The notes: generated by a model from the letters alone, not told the origin. A stretch of DNA of 64,000 nucleotides from Cellvibrio sp. PSBB023 (GCF_002007605.1 NZ_CP019799.1:4008001-4072000), one strand, 5' to 3'. Shown: positions 18,022 through 25,667, numbered from the stretch's first letter. Numbers and translations: made by a program.

Positions 18022-18606
18022 ATGGATAAACACTTTATTACCGCCAATGAACTCTTGTTGGATTCATTCAAATTGGGCGAGCAAATCTACCAGCGCGGTT
18101 TTCGTCCGCATTTTATTGTGGGTGTGTGGCGCGGCGGCTCACCCGTGGGCATTGCGGTACAAGAATATTTGGAGTGTGTTGGTGTGCCGACCGATCACAT
18201 CGCCATTCGCACCTCGTCCTATTACGGCATCGACAAACAAAGCAAAGACATTCGTGTACACGGGTTGGATTACATCGTCAAAAATGTGGATGCGGATCAG
18301 GAATTATTAATTGTGGATGATGTGTTCGACTCGGGGCGTTCTATTCAAGCCATCATCAGCGAAATAAAACGCAAGTCCCGTCGCAATACCCCAAATACCA
18401 TCAAAATTGCCTGCCCCTGGTATAAGCCCTCGCGCAACGTCACCGATTTAAAACCGGATTTTTACGTCCACGCCACCGACCGCTGGCTAGTGTTCCCTCA
18501 CGAACTTTGCGGATTAACCCCGCAGGAAATTTTGCAAGGCAAAGGCAGCGAAATTGCCGATACCATTGCACGGGCAACGGATACCAAACAGTTTAAGGAC
18601 GTTTAA
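18022..18606 (+). CDS. Purine phosphoribosyltransferase (hypoxanthine/guanine/xanthine type)
   Basis: 194 residues. The PRPP-binding motif LLIVDDVFDSGRS and the upstream GVWRGGSPVG loop mark a type I phosphoribosyltransferase. A nucleobase-binding C-terminal segment (LKPDFYVHATDRWLVFPHE) resembles xanthine or hypoxanthine phosphoribosyltransferases. It would return bases released by the deaminase and nucleosidases to the nucleotide pool. It is the last gene of the plus-strand arm. Its stop codon overlaps the stop codon of the opposite-strand GGDEF gene. Confidence 0.85.
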   Translation: MDKHFITANELLLDSFKLGEQIYQRGFRPHFIVGVWRGGSPVGIAVQEYLECVGVPTDHIAIRTSSYYGIDKQSKDIRVHGLDYIVKNVDADQELLIVDDVFDSGRSIQAIISEIKRKSRRNTPNTIKIACPWYKPSRNVTDLKPDFYVHATDRWLVFPHELCGLTPQEILQGKGSEIADTIARATDTKQFKDV

Positions 18607-19556
18607 TTGGCGAGCGTTTTTTCATTATCCTGAGCCACAATACAATTACGCCCGTTTTGTTTTGCCTGATAAAGGCGGCGATCCACGGTGTTAATAAAAT
18701 CCAGCAGGTTTTCACTTTGCCCCGGTGTAATCGTACCTACTCCGAGGCTGATGCTCAGCAGTTGGCTGATAGGGGATTTTTCGTGTGCGATTTGTAATTT
18801 GAAAATCGCTTTGCGGCAGCGCTCGGCGACGGCAGCGGCAGCTTCCTCATTGCTCTCGGGCAATATCAGGACAAATTCTTCACCGCCAAAGCGCGCGACA
18901 AAATCCCTGGCGCGCGTGGCAGATTCACTCAGTGCCTGGCTTACGCGTTTCAAGCAGTCATCGCCTTGTAAATGGCCATAGTGATCGTTGTATTGTTTGA
19001 AATAGTCGATATCGACCATGATCAGCGACAAGGGGTGGCGATGGCGTTTGGCATTGAGCCATTCCACGTCCATCACTGAATCAAACATGCGCCGGTTGGC
19101 AACGCCGGTCAGGCCGTCTTTGAAGGATAATTTTTCCAGTTCTTTTTGCAGGTCAATCAGTTTTTGTTCGGTTTGTTTGCGCTCGCTGATATCAAACATA
19201 AAACCAATCAGCGATTCCACTTCGCCCGCCGGGTTGCGCACCACATGCACCACATCGCGAATCCACACGAAGCGGCCATCTTTGGTGAGCGCGCGGTAGT
19301 CAGCTTCGTGATCCACTCCGGCTTGGGATTGGCTTACGCAAAAGTTGACCACGCGCTCCCGGTCTTCTTCGTGCATACGCGCTGCCCAGTCCTGTACGCC
19401 GACCCAACTGCTCGGTTCCCAACCCAATAGCTGTTCTATTTGCGGGCCAATATAGGAGAAGGTCAGAGTATTCCAATCAATTTTCCAGGGGATGGCCTTG
19501 GTGGATTCCAGCAGGGTTTTGTAAACACTCGGGTCGTCGTCCAAGCGGCGGTTCAT
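18603..19556 (-). CDS. PAS-GGDEF diguanylate cyclase
   Basis: 317 residues without membrane helices. A PAS domain with a PAC motif (about residues 20-125, with the hallmark LIGFMFDISERK) precedes a GGDEF domain with an intact active site FGGEEF and the substrate-binding DGLTGVANRR. It is therefore likely an active cyclic-di-GMP synthase with a cytoplasmic sensory input. It is oriented against the purine operon and separates its two arms. Nothing ties it functionally to purine use. Confidence 0.9.
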   Translation of the reverse strand: MNRRLDDDPSVYKTLLESTKAIPWKIDWNTLTFSYIGPQIEQLLGWEPSSWVGVQDWAARMHEEDRERVVNFCVSQSQAGVDHEADYRALTKDGRFVWIRDVVHVVRNPAGEVESLIGFMFDISERKQTEQKLIDLQKELEKLSFKDGLTGVANRRMFDSVMDVEWLNAKRHRHPLSLIMVDIDYFKQYNDHYGHLQGDDCLKRVSQALSESATRARDFVARFGGEEFVLILPESNEEAAAAVAERCRKAIFKLQIAHEKSPISQLLSISLGVGTITPGQSENLLDFINTVDRRLYQAKQNGRNCIVAQDNEKTLAN

Positions 19557-19650
19557 GGCGTATTTCTCGTGGCGGCTAAATCAACCAATATACGCCTGAA
19601 GGAACCTCGCCGCTAATAGAAATCAGCAATGTCACGGCTTTCCTTGCCGG

Positions 19651-20742
19651 TTATTGGTTCAGCGTGTCGCGGAAGGTTTTGAAAATCCGTGCCGGTTCAG
19701 TGGTGCGGCAGACGGTGATGGACGGATAGGTTTTATCCTTTACCAGAGTGCCCGCCGTTTTTGCCTCCAGGTGATTGCGTTTTTTTCCGTCCCAGCGTGT
19801 ATCCGGCATGCTGTTGTCGGTGGTTTGTTGCCAGGGGGTACTAGTGGTTTGATAGTCCACGCGCAGCGATTGCCTGTCGCCGTGGCACAGCGCTGGCTCC
19901 ATAGCAATCATGACGGCAAGGGTGTCCCAAAAATAATACTCATTGCTGGCAATAAACCAGTCATTTTTATCCAGCACGGCATCCCAAAATGCGGCTGAGT
20001 CTGTTGCAACGGCTTGTTTGAAATCGGCTGCGACCTGAGTGGTTACACGCACGGAATTGGTTACATCCAGGCCGACTAATACCATCGGCAGACCGGCGGC
20101 GAACACTTTATCGGCGGCGAGTGGGTCGACAAAAATATTCCATTCCGCCGTGGTGTTGGGGTGACCTTTGGTAAACAGCGGCACAATAATATTGCCCGGT
20201 GCATCTACCGTTCCGCCCATAATTACCAGTTGATCAATCTTGCTTTTGTCATTGGGATAACGCTCCAACCATTGGGCGATATTGGTCAGCGGGCCGGTGG
20301 CGATCAGCGTGACAGGCTCTTTTGCTGAGGCCAGCGCCGTGTGGATTATGTCGGCGGCGTGTTGGTCGCTGGCGACGCGCGCGCTGGGTTTCAGGGGCAC
20401 GCCGGAGAGGGTGTCGGAATCTTTGCGCCAGGCTTCAGGAAACACAAAATAACCATCGAGTGGATAGTCGTCGCCACAGGCAACGGGAATGTGTTTATTC
20501 AACTTGCCGGATAAATCGATCAGCGCATTGGTGTTATCCAGGCCGGGTTTGCAGTGCGATTCGCCGCTTGCAGAAATGGTCACGGCAATTACATCCGCCT
20601 TGGGGTGATGCAATAAATACAGCAGGGCTGCCCAGTCATCAATCGCCATATCGTTATCAAAAATAAGGGGCTTGGCATAGCTGCCCCAACTGGCACTGAC
20701 AAAAAGCATGGCGAGCAAAAAATGTTTCATCATCATAATCAT
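19651..20742 (-). CDS. Exported inosine/uridine-preferring nucleoside hydrolase
   Basis: About 363 residues with a signal peptide ending near GSYA. The calcium-binding signature of nucleoside hydrolases appears as DNDMAIDDWAAL (canonical DxDxxxDD), with the later motif LIATGPLTNIAQWL. It splits nucleosides into base and ribose; with the signal peptide it should do so in the periplasm. The start codon is only eight bases after the U-run of a terminator and has no visible Shine-Dalgarno sequence. Several ATG codons are clustered (20742, 20736, 20733, 20730), so the exact start is uncertain. Confidence 0.88.
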   Translation of the reverse strand: MIMMMKHFLLAMLFVSASWGSYAKPLIFDNDMAIDDWAALLYLLHHPKADVIAVTISASGESHCKPGLDNTNALIDLSGKLNKHIPVACGDDYPLDGYFVFPEAWRKDSDTLSGVPLKPSARVASDQHAADIIHTALASAKEPVTLIATGPLTNIAQWLERYPNDKSKIDQLVIMGGTVDAPGNIIVPLFTKGHPNTTAEWNIFVDPLAADKVFAAGLPMVLVGLDVTNSVRVTTQVAADFKQAVATDSAAFWDAVLDKNDWFIASNEYYFWDTLAVMIAMEPALCHGDRQSLRVDYQTTSTPWQQTTDNSMPDTRWDGKKRNHLEAKTAGTLVKDKTYPSITVCRTTEPARIFKTFRDTLNQ

Positions 20743-20749
20743 CGCGAAT

Positions 20750-20779
20750 AAAAAAACGGCACTCGTCAGGCGAGTGCCG
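20750..20779 (-). terminator. Intrinsic terminator after the second NUP gene
   Basis: On the minus strand CGGCACTCG and CGAGTGCCG form a 9-bp stem with a 5-nt loop, followed by seven T residues. It lies directly in front of the nucleoside hydrolase start and may act as an attenuator for it. Confidence 0.85.
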
Positions 20780-20790
20780 TGTACGTGAGG

Positions 20791-21876
20791 TTATTTCACT
20801 GAGGGTGTGGTGTGTTGATAGTTGTCCCAACCGCGCAGCAGTTCTTGCACTACGCGATTGCCCAAACCATAGGCGGCTTCAATCGCGGGCAAACCTTTAT
20901 CCGGGTAGGGCGCGGTGGTGCTCCAGGCAGCGGTTTTACCCGGTGGCGGGAAGCTGAAATTACTCACGGTGCGCAATACCAATACGCGCTCGGTATCCAC
21001 CAATTTTGCTTTCGCCAAACGATGCAGCGCAGTGAGGCTGCCGTTATCTTCCATATTGGTGGTCATAAAATTGCTGTCTTTGCCGGCATGCAAATGCATC
21101 CAGTCATTGGCCCAAGTATTTAATAATTCGCCGTGCCAGTAAGTGCTGGAGCCGATAGTGTCGCCAATGGTGACAAAGGGTGCGCGCAGCGCGTTGGGAA
21201 AGCCTTGGTATTGTTCGCGAAATTGTTTCATCGCGGGTGTGTCGGCAACCGGGTGATCTTTGGTGAGTTGGTAAGCCCAATCAACCAGTGTCGGATTCAA
21301 GTGGTACACAATGGTATCCACAGTCCAACCGGTGGATTCCTGATTGGGTTCTTTAGCGCCCAGCGGGATCAATCCGTATTTCCAATCTTTGGGAATTTCG
21401 CGGCCATCGATTTCATACAATAAATCGCCATCCACCACGTGTTTTGCCCATACGCCGGTGCCCAGTGATACGTCTAATGGGTCGCCACCACCAATGCCGG
21501 CAATGACCCAATAGGCTTTGGATAAATCAAAGCGCGGGTCGGTGCCCAGCGCCATAATCGATGCGGTAGCGTTGGTAACGCCCCCTCCGGTGCATATCGC
21601 CAGTATGCCTGCCTCATTCATGTGCAAATCATAGGCGCCGAGTGGAAAGGGAAATTGTTTGTTCAGCTTCTGGCGTTCAATCCAGAGTTGATATTCACCC
21701 GCTTCATCCCCGGTGACATCGCCATTTTCAAACATGCTCACTACAACCACTTTCACTGGAATCGCTGCATTTTTTGCGGGTGTAGCCGCATTAGCGCCGG
21801 TTGCGAACAGCATAGTGGCGATGATGAGCAATGCTCGCCCCGGAAAATTAAATAACCACTTTTGTAAAACCAACAT
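20791..21876 (-). CDS. NUP-family exported protein, second paralogue
   Basis: 361 residues. The signal peptide has a hydrophobic core ending near TGANA, without a lipobox, so the protein should be free in the periplasm. It shares with the lipoprotein at 9194 the opening VVVSMFENGD, the GEYQLWIERQKLN segment, the AGIGGGDP loop and the motifs M275-E-D and R302-T-V-S-N306. The last pair recalls the purine-site motifs of the nucleoside phosphorylase fold, but here Val replaces Gly in the RTGSN form. It has no membrane segments, so it is not a permease by itself. A RutR-like site lies 91 bp upstream of its start and a strong terminator follows it. Confidence 0.85.
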   Translation of the reverse strand: MLVLQKWLFNFPGRALLIIATMLFATGANAATPAKNAAIPVKVVVVSMFENGDVTGDEAGEYQLWIERQKLNKQFPFPLGAYDLHMNEAGILAICTGGGVTNATASIMALGTDPRFDLSKAYWVIAGIGGGDPLDVSLGTGVWAKHVVDGDLLYEIDGREIPKDWKYGLIPLGAKEPNQESTGWTVDTIVYHLNPTLVDWAYQLTKDHPVADTPAMKQFREQYQGFPNALRAPFVTIGDTIGSSTYWHGELLNTWANDWMHLHAGKDSNFMTTNMEDNGSLTALHRLAKAKLVDTERVLVLRTVSNFSFPPPGKTAAWSTTAPYPDKGLPAIEAAYGLGNRVVQELLRGWDNYQHTTPSVK

Positions 21877-21966
21877 ACATAACCTCGATAAAAAGCCATC
21901 AAAAAAATAACTGCAAGGCTTCGGTACATACCGCAGCCTGCAGATGTTGGTAATAATGCAAATTGC

Positions 21967-21980
21967 TGACCAATCGGACA
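21967..21980. promoter_or_regulatory. RutR-like operator, copy 2
   Basis: TGACCAATCGGACA; positions 1, 2, 4, 5 and 7 pair with positions 14, 13, 11, 10 and 8 as an imperfect palindrome. It differs from copy 1 at a single base. It lies between the NUP gene it precedes (minus strand) and the stop of the next upstream gene. Confidence 0.55.
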
Positions 21981-22018
21981 GATAAAAAGAAAAGAATTGT
22001 TAGTGGGTTAAATGGAAC

Positions 22019-23062
22019 CTATTTGTAACCACCACGTAAATAGCGGTGAAATGCCAGGTTCACCCAAATCGCCTCAGGTGTTACCGACCATGCCGGGTTG
22101 AGTTGTTGAATCGCCTTTACCAGCGCGGGCGCCTGTGCCGGGAGTGCTAACAGCAGTGCCGTTTCCTTGCCATTGCTTACAGCAATTTGCGTCGCGCTGG
22201 CAAAACCTTCTGCGGCCGTGTGGCTGCGATAAAAGGGTTGCCACCAGGCGCCGCGAATTAAACCGGTTTGATTCGCACTTTCTTTTTTGGCGTAGCGATC
22301 AATCGCGGCAACAAAACGGGTTTTGTCGGCTGCAGAGGGAAATTCAAAATGCAAATCGTATTCGCTGGCTTCAACCAGTCGACGCTGATTACCCAACTCA
22401 ATCAGTGATTGGCTCAGTGTGCCCCAGTCATCGCGGTATAAAAATGCCGATGTTTTGCGCGAAAGCCCAACGCGCGCCTGCAAACCTTCACTGGCCAAGA
22501 GTGCCAGTAATTGCTGCGCATGTTGTATATCGCTGTGCCCATAAATCAAGTGGCGTTCAGTGGCAAATAAGGGCCAGGGCGTGGTGACCAGGTTATAACC
22601 GGTAGCAATTCCCTGCGCGATTAGCTGGCGCAATTCCAGTGCAAAGGATGAGGGTGCTACGGCACTGCTGTTGTACCACTGGGTCGCAATACGTTGATAC
22701 AGCGATGCTTCATTCAGCTGCCCCAAATACGCCGAATCGTGGCGTGAGTAGTGGACGATAAAATCGCGCAGCGCTTGCTCACCATCATTAAGCGGTGCAC
22801 CAATCAATTCCAACACTGCGGCTGCTTGTAATTCCGGCAGTGACAGTTGTTCTTCATTTGCCAGCGAGCTGATTGCCAAGGCTTTGGTGCGACTAAAGGT
22901 TGTTGCCAGTTCGCTGTAGCCCAACTGCGTTACTGCCTGTTGGTAGAGCTTGCTACTTGTCGCTTTATCGACAGGTGCTTTTGCATAACTGCCCATTGCC
23001 CATAACGCGGCACTCATCAACAGGCAGCGAGTGAGAAGTTTGTGGTATTGGTGTAAAAACAT
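22019..23062 (-). CDS. Exported protein of unknown function in the purine locus
   Basis: 347 residues. The N-terminal signal peptide ends near GSYA-KA. The rest is soluble and alpha-helical in character, rich in Ala, Leu and Gln, with no membrane segment, no Cys pairs and no motif I recognise. Features that could help a profile search are PWPLFATERHLIYGHSD, LLALLASEGLQARVG and RGAWWQPFYRS. A terminator lies between it and the nucleosidase gene upstream, but there is no gene between them. By position and predicted location it may serve in periplasmic nucleoside handling; this is guilt by association only. Confidence 0.7.
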   Translation of the reverse strand: MFLHQYHKLLTRCLLMSAALWAMGSYAKAPVDKATSSKLYQQAVTQLGYSELATTFSRTKALAISSLANEEQLSLPELQAAAVLELIGAPLNDGEQALRDFIVHYSRHDSAYLGQLNEASLYQRIATQWYNSSAVAPSSFALELRQLIAQGIATGYNLVTTPWPLFATERHLIYGHSDIQHAQQLLALLASEGLQARVGLSRKTSAFLYRDDWGTLSQSLIELGNQRRLVEASEYDLHFEFPSAADKTRFVAAIDRYAKKESANQTGLIRGAWWQPFYRSHTAAEGFASATQIAVSNGKETALLLALPAQAPALVKAIQQLNPAWSVTPEAIWVNLAFHRYLRGGYK

Positions 23063-23089
23063 AAAAATCCTGCGTTATCAAATGGTCAT

Positions 23090-23111
23090 AAAAAAGCCCG
23101 CAAAAGCGGGC
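23090..23111 (-). terminator. Intrinsic terminator after the nucleosidase gene
   Basis: On the minus strand GCCCGC-TTTT-GCGGGC is followed by six T residues. It closes the deaminase-nucleosidase unit and lies 28 bases before the start of the next minus-strand gene. Confidence 0.8.
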
Positions 23112-23162
23112 AAACTACTACAGAGGAGAACAACATGAAAAAGGTAAAACAACAGGGTTCAG

Positions 23163-24008
23163 TTACAAAAATTTCAGCAAGTGCAATGAAAATTTTGCCG
23201 CTTCGCGCGCGGCAATCGGGCCGAGACGAAGGTAATCATCATTGGGCGCCTCTTGGGCAACATTGCTACCGGAACGCACAATCAAATAAGGGACTCCCAG
23301 GGTTTGGCAGACATGACCCAGTGGTGCAGATTCCATTTCCATAATGTCAGTTTTAAATCTGTTGCGCAGTGAATCAATACGCGCCTGGGTAACACCAAAT
23401 AAATCAGATGATGCCACAACACCGTAGCGCACCTTGTTTTTGTAAGTGCTGCCATTGGCGGTAACGGTTTGCGCTTCATAGCTATCCATCGCCTGCTGTG
23501 CAATAGCCAAAAGAGATGGCGTTGGTTTAAATTCATTTTCAACTTCTTTGCCATCATCCGGACTATTCATGGGGCGATAGACCATGTCATTTTTAGTAAG
23601 GCTGCCGTAATCATGCTCATAAGTGTGGGTAGCAACAATCACATCGCCAGTACGCAATTGTTGGTTAATGCGTGCCCCCGTACCTGTCATCAATACCAAA
23701 CGCGGTTTGAATTCTTTAATAAACAAAGTGGTGGTCATGCCGGTATAGGTTTTGCCAATACCAGTGATGGCAATTACCACCGGTTTACCATGCAATTTCC
23801 CTTGCCAATAAGGAATTCCCCACAGGGATTTTTTCTCTGGATTTTCCAGCGCATTGGTGAGCACAGGAATTTCCTGGGGAACCGCGCCCAGAATAACAAT
23901 GGTATCTGTTGCCTCATAATAAGCAGGTTTTTCTTGTGCAAAACTATTGCTGGTTATGGCGCAGCAGAGGGCGATAAAACCCAGCGCGCGAACAAAAATG
24001 GTCATCAT
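23163..24008 (-). CDS. Exported MTAN/PNP-type purine nucleosidase with Asn in place of the catalytic Asp
   Basis: 281 residues of the PNP/UDP phosphorylase superfamily. A signal peptide ends near NSFAQ, unusual for a family that is normally cytosolic. Family motifs: GAVPQEIPVL, GTGARINQQLRTGDVIV, M223-E-M-E226-S (nucleoside ribose contact) and R245-S-G-S-N249. In E. coli MTA/SAH nucleosidase the last motif is AISD and its Asp donates a proton to the purine; here it is Asn, as in the PNPs that prefer 6-oxopurines. The enzyme is therefore likely to act on inosine or guanosine in the periplasm. It lies 15 bp after the deaminase gene in one operon. Confidence 0.85.
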   Translation of the reverse strand: MMTIFVRALGFIALCCAITSNSFAQEKPAYYEATDTIVILGAVPQEIPVLTNALENPEKKSLWGIPYWQGKLHGKPVVIAITGIGKTYTGMTTTLFIKEFKPRLVLMTGTGARINQQLRTGDVIVATHTYEHDYGSLTKNDMVYRPMNSPDDGKEVENEFKPTPSLLAIAQQAMDSYEAQTVTANGSTYKNKVRYGVVASSDLFGVTQARIDSLRNRFKTDIMEMESAPLGHVCQTLGVPYLIVRSGSNVAQEAPNDDYLRLGPIAAREAAKFSLHLLKFL

Positions 24009-24023
24009 ATTTCTCTCAATAAA

Positions 24024-25037
24024 TTAATGTGTTAAGGCGGAAGCCAAATAATGGTTTAACCGGGTGAGGTAAGTATTTTTCTCTTGTTCTGGCAGCCATG
24101 CCACGCGAAAGGCATTGCCAACCAGCGTGGCAATTTCCTCATTACTGAAGTTGCCTTCACGCTGTAACTCAACCAAATTTTCATTCAGGTAAGCGCGAAA
24201 ATAGGCTGGATCATCAGAGTTAATGGTGGCGAGCATGCCTTTGTCGAGCATGCGACGAATCTCGGCAGAGGTCAGCGACTGCACGACAAAACGGTTGGAT
24301 ACAGGGCACACTGTCAACCCCAGGCCGCGGGCTTTTATCGCGTCGCAGAGCGCATCGCTTTCCAGCGAATTAACACCGTGATCAATACGATCAACTTCTA
24401 TGTCATCCAGACACTGGCCGATATGCAGTAAGGTGTTCTGTTGATTCACATCGCAGTGCATGGTGAGTTTTAAGCCCATCTCCCGCGCTTTTTTAAACAC
24501 CGCTGCAAACTTGACTGGCGGGTTATTTTTTTCATCGGAATCCAGGCCAACACCCACCAACCATGCGCGATAGGGTTCTGCCATCAACAAGTGTTCCATG
24601 GCCGACTCCGCGCTCATATCGCGCAGGAAACACATAATCAATTGGCTTTTAACGCCGAGCTTTGATTCGGCATCTTCCTGGGCGGCGCGAATCCCGCGAA
24701 TCACTACACCAAAATCGACCCCTCGACTGGTGTGCGCTTGCGGGTCAAAAAATAATTCTGCATAAACGGTATTTTGGCTATAAGCCTTGCTCAGGTAATT
24801 CCAGGTGAGCTGATAAAAATCAGCCTCATCCTGCAGGACTTTCATCGCCCCATAATAAATCGTTAAAAAAGAGGGCAGGTCATAAAAGTCATAGGCAGCG
24901 ACCAATTCCTCTGGTGTCGCATAGCCCAGTTCAACATTATTTTTGCGCGCCAGAGCAAAGCTCAACTCTGGCTCAAGGGTTCCCTCAAGGTGCACATGTA
25001 ACTCGGCTTTAGGCATATTTTCGATAAAGGTTTGCAT
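24024..25037 (-). CDS. Adenosine-deaminase-family paralogue with HAGE replaced by HCDV
   Basis: 337 residues from ATG 25037 (GGAG upstream; the longer frame to 25067 is unsupported). Zinc-site motifs HVHLEGTLE, DRIDHG and NSDDPAYF are intact. The catalytic HAGE motif, present in the paralogues at 2 and 15499, reads H194-C-D-V197 here, so the Glu that protonates the purine is absent at its usual place. HCD variants recur in some Add-family proteins in my recollection, so this is probably a true subfamily, perhaps with another substrate. It heads the minus-strand arm behind two RutR-like sites and is followed by the exported nucleosidase. Confidence 0.85.
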   Translation of the reverse strand: MQTFIENMPKAELHVHLEGTLEPELSFALARKNNVELGYATPEELVAAYDFYDLPSFLTIYYGAMKVLQDEADFYQLTWNYLSKAYSQNTVYAELFFDPQAHTSRGVDFGVVIRGIRAAQEDAESKLGVKSQLIMCFLRDMSAESAMEHLLMAEPYRAWLVGVGLDSDEKNNPPVKFAAVFKKAREMGLKLTMHCDVNQQNTLLHIGQCLDDIEVDRIDHGVNSLESDALCDAIKARGLGLTVCPVSNRFVVQSLTSAEIRRMLDKGMLATINSDDPAYFRAYLNENLVELQREGNFSNEEIATLVGNAFRVAWLPEQEKNTYLTRLNHYLASALTH

Positions 25038-25139
25038 CGGCGACTCCACTGCATAAACTGCAATCAATCAAGGTTGTCTGTATATCTCTCATCGCTACAG
25101 CAAGTTCTGTTCCTGATTTACACCAACCCTTTAATTTAC

Positions 25140-25153
25140 TGACCAAAAGGACA
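25140..25153. promoter_or_regulatory. RutR-like operator, copy 3
   Basis: TGACCAAAAGGACA, matching copy 2 at 12 of 14 positions and followed by GGAAAT as in copy 1. It lies 103 bp upstream of the chosen deaminase start. Confidence 0.5.
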
Positions 25154-25168
25154 GGAAATTAAAAATCC

Positions 25169-25182
25169 TGACCAAATGGTGC
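25169..25182. promoter_or_regulatory. RutR-like operator, copy 4
   Basis: TGACCAAATGGTGC. Its centre, GACCA-AA-TGGT, matches the recalled RutR consensus TTGACCANNTGGTCAA over nine defined bases. It is 29 bp from copy 3, close to three helical turns. Confidence 0.5.
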
Positions 25183-25439
25183 TGCAACTGTGCACCACTT
25201 TGTCTCTTGCAATGAGCCTGCTGCGCAAATAGTGTTCATTTTTGTCGGCACTTGCTCTGCGTGGCTCACTGCAAAAAATGCAGCCCACTGTGTTTTGCCG
25301 GGGGTATGCAATGCCTCGCGCAAGGAGCAAAAAGCAGAGGGGATGGCGATGGTGGCGAATAGCAAAAACTGCCCGAATTACAGGCTTGATTGAAAAATAA
25401 TCACCCAGATTGAAAGGCAATTATTTTTAATAATGGCTA

Positions 25440-25468
25440 TTGACTCAGTCCGCCCGAGCGGGTTTAAT
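25440..25468 (+). promoter_or_regulatory. Promoter of the tRNA-Phe gene
   Basis: TTGACT (25440-25445), a 17-bp spacer and TTTAAT (25463-25468), followed by a GC-rich discriminator (GTGCGCC) of the kind seen in growth-rate-controlled tRNA promoters. The tRNA begins about 26 bp after the predicted start. Confidence 0.65.
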
Positions 25469-25500
25469 GTGCGCCTCTTGCAGCACAGCGCAAGCGACAC

Positions 25501-25576
25501 GCCCAGATAGCTCAGTCGGTAGAGCAGTGGATTGAAAATCCTCGTGTCCCTGGTTCGATTCCGGGTCTGGGCACCA
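25501..25576 (+). tRNA. tRNA-Phe (anticodon GAA)
   Basis: 76 nt with encoded CCA. The acceptor stem GCCCAGA pairs with TCTGGGC; the D arm has AGCTCAGTCGGTAGAGC; the anticodon loop is TTGAAAA; the T arm has GGTTCGATTCC. It differs only slightly from the E. coli tRNA-Phe sequence. Confidence 0.97.
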
Positions 25577-25581
25577 TATTT

Positions 25582-25616
25582 AAAACCCGAAGTTCGCAAG
25601 AGCTTCGGGTTTTTTA
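25582..25616 (+). terminator. Intrinsic terminator after tRNA-Phe
   Basis: AACCCGAAG and CTTCGGGTT form a 9-bp stem followed by a T-run. Confidence 0.85.
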
Positions 25617-25667
25617 TTATGCTTTTCTTTTTCTGTCGTTTGCGCACCAACTTCCGGGTGTAATCTC

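Larger units (their letters stand above)
25038..25500. other. Gene-free regulatory interval
   Basis: No credible coding frame. It holds two RutR-like sites near 25140-25182 that face the deaminase gene, then the promoter of the tRNA gene near 25440. I see nothing else between 25183 and 25439. Confidence 0.6.

Noticed and set aside
23135..23344. Small plus-strand frame starting MKKVKQQG with a good AGAGGAG site
   Set aside because: Although the ribosome-binding site looks good, the frame runs antisense into the end of the nucleosidase gene and shows no family or periodicity; it is more likely chance.
25190..25393. Possible small gene in the gap before tRNA-Phe
   Set aside because: No ribosome-binding site and no recognisable features; several frames are equally open over this stretch.
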